Below, piece by piece: positions 5,899-7,853 of a DNA stretch of 7,853 bases. How positions within the stretch are numbered: position 1 is the first letter of the stretch; each line of letters opens with the position of its first letter. Origin of the DNA: an uncultured Anaerocolumna sp. (GTDB lineage Bacteria; Bacillota; Clostridia; Lachnospirales; Lachnospiraceae); assembly GCA_937901695.1 (NCBI GenBank), contig CALDJN010000013.1:1-7853 (forward strand), in the 5' to 3' direction. The position numbers and the translations under genes are program-made. Under the pieces are notes generated by a model. The model worked only from the letters and a program-made list of their open reading frames with translations. It was not told the origin of the DNA and made no database searches.

Positions 5899-6663
5899 TC
5901 AGTCAGCATAAATAACCTGTACCTTATATTTTTCCAGCATAGACATCCAAGCATCGTCAGGTCGTTTATCTGTAATCAAATAATCTATTTCATTAAAATT
6001 ACAAACCGTACGGTAAGAAATCACACCAAACTTTTTACTGTCACAAAGCAGCACAGATTTACGGCAATTTTTCATCATAGCTTGTTTTAGATACACATCT
6101 TCCTCATTAACATCAGCTATTCCTCGTTCAAAAGAAATACCACGTACAGAAAAGAAAGCAAAATCAGTATAAAATTCATCAATACGGCTACGGGCAGATT
6201 CTCCGTAAAAACCTCGTGAATAAGTGCTCATCCAACCACCAGTACAATAAACCTGAGCTTGCAGGTGCTCTAAACAATCAAGTGCCGTATAAGCACTAGT
6301 AGTCAATATTTTTAGGTTATGATGGCCTGTAAGAAACTTAACTAAATGGGATGTGGTGCTGGTTGAATCTAAAAAGATATACATACCATCACGAACTAAT
6401 TTAGTTGCAAAAGAAGCAATTTTGTCTTTTTCTAATAATTGTTCCGTTTGCCTTAGTTGAAAAGGGATTTCTGCACTTTGATGCTCAACTAATACACCGC
6501 CACCATATGTACGCCGAATGAGTCCTTCTTTCTCTAATTGCCCTAAATCCCTTCGAATAGTAGATGGACTGACATAGTACTTCTTAGATAAATCATTAAC
6601 GTATACTGATTTATGTTCTTGAAGTTCTTTCAAAATATAATTTAAACGTTCGATATTAAACAT
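5899..6663 (-). CDS. DeoR/GlpR-family transcriptional regulator
   Basis: At 254 residues this is a full-length DeoR-type repressor of sugar or polyol metabolism. Residues 1-57 hold the helix-turn-helix: VYVNDLSKKYYVSPSTIRRD then LGQLEKEGLIRRTYGGG, with the family signature S-x-x-T-I-R-R-D-L. The C-terminal sensor domain (about 75-235) has the phosphosugar-site motif YIFLDSTSTT (95-104), close to the family's DGxxIxLDxGTT, and LLCDSKKFG near the end in place of the usual ADxSKFG. It should bind a phosphorylated sugar in the cytoplasm. Start at 6663 is supported by GAGGAG with a 7-nt spacer; a TATAAT box lies at 6696-6691. Its neighbour is a UgpB-like binding protein in the same orientation, 328 nt upstream, a plausible target. 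An inverted repeat frames its promoter and suggests self-control. Confidence 0.93.
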   Translation of the reverse strand: MFNIERLNYILKELQEHKSVYVNDLSKKYYVSPSTIRRDLGQLEKEGLIRRTYGGGVLVEHQSAEIPFQLRQTEQLLEKDKIASFATKLVRDGMYIFLDSTSTTSHLVKFLTGHHNLKILTTSAYTALDCLEHLQAQVYCTGGWMSTYSRGFYGESARSRIDEFYTDFAFFSVRGISFERGIADVNEEDVYLKQAMMKNCRKSVLLCDSKKFGVISYRTVCNFNEIDYLITDKRPDDAWMSMLEKYKVQVIYAD

Positions 6664-6682
6664 GAACTAACTCCTCTTTGCA

Positions 6683-6723
6683 CCATATATATTATACTTA
6701 TTATTACTGCTGAATATATATGG
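6683..6723 (-). promoter_or_regulatory. DeoR gene promoter framed by a perfect 11-bp inverted repeat
   Basis: CCATATATATT (6683-6693) and AATATATATGG (6713-6723) form a perfect inverted repeat with a 19-bp spacer. The TATAAT -10 box on the minus strand (6696-6691) overlaps the inner edge of one arm, and the other arm covers the -35 position, where no good -35 hexamer is present. This arrangement suits an operator bound by the DeoR product or another dimeric regulator. Confidence 0.55.
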
Positions 6724-6933
6724 GATTATACTCCATCGGTTCCTCTGTAATGGGCTTTTTTTGTAATCGACTCCTTATTATTAGTAATAAGAGTGATTTT
6801 CGTTTCTATTGTTTTATCATTTTCATCTATTATATTATGTGTAGAGATATAATTACAAGCAGTTAATTGAAAAACTAGTAAAAGAAGAAATTATAATTGT
6901 TATATTTTTCTATTAATTTTAATTACCCTCCAA
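6724..6933. other. AT-rich intergenic region upstream of the DeoR gene
   Basis: No protein gene is seen here. It contains a small stem-loop with one bulge (ACTC-C-TTATTA / TAATAA-GAGT, 6770-6794), a T-run at about 6755-6762, and a plus-strand promoter-like pair TTGTTT (6809-6814) and TATATT (6831-6836), 16 bp apart. With the hairpin and T-tract at 6934-6992 this could bound a short plus-strand transcript of about 140 nt, but AT-rich DNA gives many such matches. Confidence 0.35.
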
Positions 6934-6992
6934 TTTACAAATGGACTACCTAAATAATGATAGTCCATTTGTAAAACTTCTTTTTTTAATTT
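6934..6992 (+). terminator. Strong hairpin with T-tract on the plus strand
   Basis: A perfect 15-bp stem (6934-6948 with 6961-6975) and a 12-nt loop are followed on the plus strand by ACTTCTTTTTTTAATTTT, an intrinsic terminator for rightward transcription. On the minus strand the stem lies 16 nt after the stop codon of the binding-protein gene, but only a poor T-run follows. It may still mark that gene's 3' end. No plus-strand gene leads into it. Confidence 0.65.
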
Positions 6993-7853
6993 TATTTCAA
7001 CGGGAATATTGCATAGGAATTAAGCTTAATTTGTTCAACTGCTTCTTCAGGAGTCTGACTTTGATCCTGAATTACATAGGAACAATATTCCTTTAATAAT
7101 TCTTCAAAGTCAGCTTTATAGCCGGACCATGGAAGTTCTTGCGCAACTTCTAATTGATCATATGCTACTTTATATAAAGGTTGTTCCTTCCACTGATCTA
7201 TTAAAACCTGAGATGTAGCAGATGAATAAGTAATCGGAAGATATCCTGTATTTGCTGCATTTAAAGCTACTTGTTCATCTGACATCAGGAACTTAACAAA
7301 TTCCCAAGCTGCAGCTAAAGTCTGTTCATCATTTCCTCTTTCAACAATTGCAATATTACCACCACCTGTAGGTGCTGATGTTATATCGGACAATGTAGGG
7401 AAATAGGATACGCCTAATTCAAAATCAACTGAATTATTTATTATATTTGCTAAACCACCAGAACTTGCTACAAAGCTAGCTAAATTACCTTGATAAAATT
7501 GTTCTTTCATAGCAGATTCTGCACTTGTACTTACAAAAGGAGCACACCAGCCATCGTCAACCCATTTTCTCCAAGATGTTAATACTGATAATAAAGCACC
7601 ATCTTCTAAACATGGAGCACTTAAACCATCTTCACTAAGCATATTACTTCCTAATTGGTACATTAAATTCTGTACAAACCAAGCTGGATCGTTAAGTAAT
7701 TCAAATCCGTACTCACATAATCCATCTGCAACTAATTTTTTCCCTATTTCCTCCAATTCCGTAAAAGTCTTAGGTGGTTCTGTATAACCAGCTTTTTCAA
7801 ATAATGTTTTATTATAATAGAATACTGGTGTAGAACGGATATAAGGCAAAGAA
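6992..7853 (-). CDS. ABC transporter extracellular solute-binding protein, UgpB-like, N-terminus cut by window edge
   Basis: This is the C-terminal 287 codons of a family-1 solute-binding protein; these are normally about 420-450 residues, so the signal peptide and first third lie outside the window. The frame is open through the right edge; the TTG at 7849 is an internal Leu, not a start. Family landmarks: LPYIRSTPVFYYNKTLFEKA near the visible beginning, FYQGNLASFVASSGGLANI in the middle (UgpB has a very similar FYNGDCAMTTASSGSLANI), AWEFVKFLMSDEQ and NTGYLPIT. The mature protein would be a lipid-anchored extracellular receptor delivering a sugar or glycerophosphodiester to an ABC importer. 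The permeases are not here and may lie upstream, off the right edge. The DeoR/GlpR-type gene next door fits such a substrate. Exact substrate is not readable. Confidence 0.92.
   Translation of the reverse strand, partial: SLPYIRSTPVFYYNKTLFEKAGYTEPPKTFTELEEIGKKLVADGLCEYGFELLNDPAWFVQNLMYQLGSNMLSEDGLSAPCLEDGALLSVLTSWRKWVDDGWCAPFVSTSAESAMKEQFYQGNLASFVASSGGLANIINNSVDFELGVSYFPTLSDITSAPTGGGNIAIVERGNDEQTLAAAWEFVKFLMSDEQVALNAANTGYLPITYSSATSQVLIDQWKEQPLYKVAYDQLEVAQELPWSGYKADFEELLKEYCSYVIQDQSQTPEEAVEQIKLNSYAIFPLK

Noticed and set aside
5890..6090. Plus-strand 66-codon frame
   Set aside because: Antisense to the DeoR gene's 3' end and not protein-like.
7847..7849. TTG at 7849 as the start of the solute-binding protein
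   Set aside because: The protein lacks its signal peptide and first third here, and the frame continues to the window edge, so this is an internal Leu codon.

Overview
The window looks like chromosomal DNA of a low-GC Gram-positive anaerobe, most likely a member of the Clostridia (a Lachnospiraceae-like genome is my best guess). The reasons are AT-rich intergenic DNA, strong AGGAGG-type ribosome sites, near-consensus sigma-A promoters with 17-bp spacers, and gene families common there: a MATE exporter, a MarR-ABC export operon, a DeoR regulator and a family-1 solute-binding protein. No rRNA, tRNA, CRISPR array or complete insertion sequence was seen.

Layout from left to right. (1) Positions 1-776, minus strand: a LysR-type regulator that runs off the left edge. 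(2) Positions 801-983: a 183-bp non-coding repeat with IS-like terminal inverted repeats and nested palindromes. It sits directly upstream of the LysR start, where that gene's promoter would be expected. (3) Positions 1049-2383, minus strand: a MATE-family exporter. (4) A regulatory interval of about 320 bp holds two divergent promoters (both TTGATA-17 bp-TATAAT), a Fur-like box over the rightward -35, a perfect 12-bp palindrome just downstream of the rightward start site, and a separate 7-6-7 inverted repeat. (5) Positions 2706-5106, plus strand: a three-gene operon of MarR regulator, DrrA-type ABC ATPase and ABC-2 permease. Its ATPase has Cys in place of the usual Ser/Thr of Walker A, and three tandem hairpins lie between ATPase and permease. 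(6) Positions 5274-5543, minus strand: a small conserved-looking protein of unknown function. (7) About 355 bp without a convincing gene. (8) Positions 5899-6663, minus strand: a DeoR/GlpR-type regulator whose promoter is framed by a perfect 11-bp inverted repeat. (9) About 330 bp of intergenic DNA with a strong hairpin/T-tract facing rightward. (10) Positions 6992-7853, minus strand: the C-terminal part of a UgpB-like sugar or glycerophosphodiester binding protein that runs off the right edge.

How the genes may work together. The centre (1049-5106) reads as an efflux module: a MarR repressor controls its own operon for an ABC-2 exporter and possibly the divergent MATE pump, with a possible iron-responsive input. 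The right side reads as a carbohydrate or glycerophosphate uptake locus with a DeoR-type regulator that would sense a phosphorylated sugar. I did not find a clear new multi-gene system. The most unusual signals are the Walker A substitution, the modular palindromic repeat and its apparent relative inside the ABC operon, and the layered operators at the MarR promoter.
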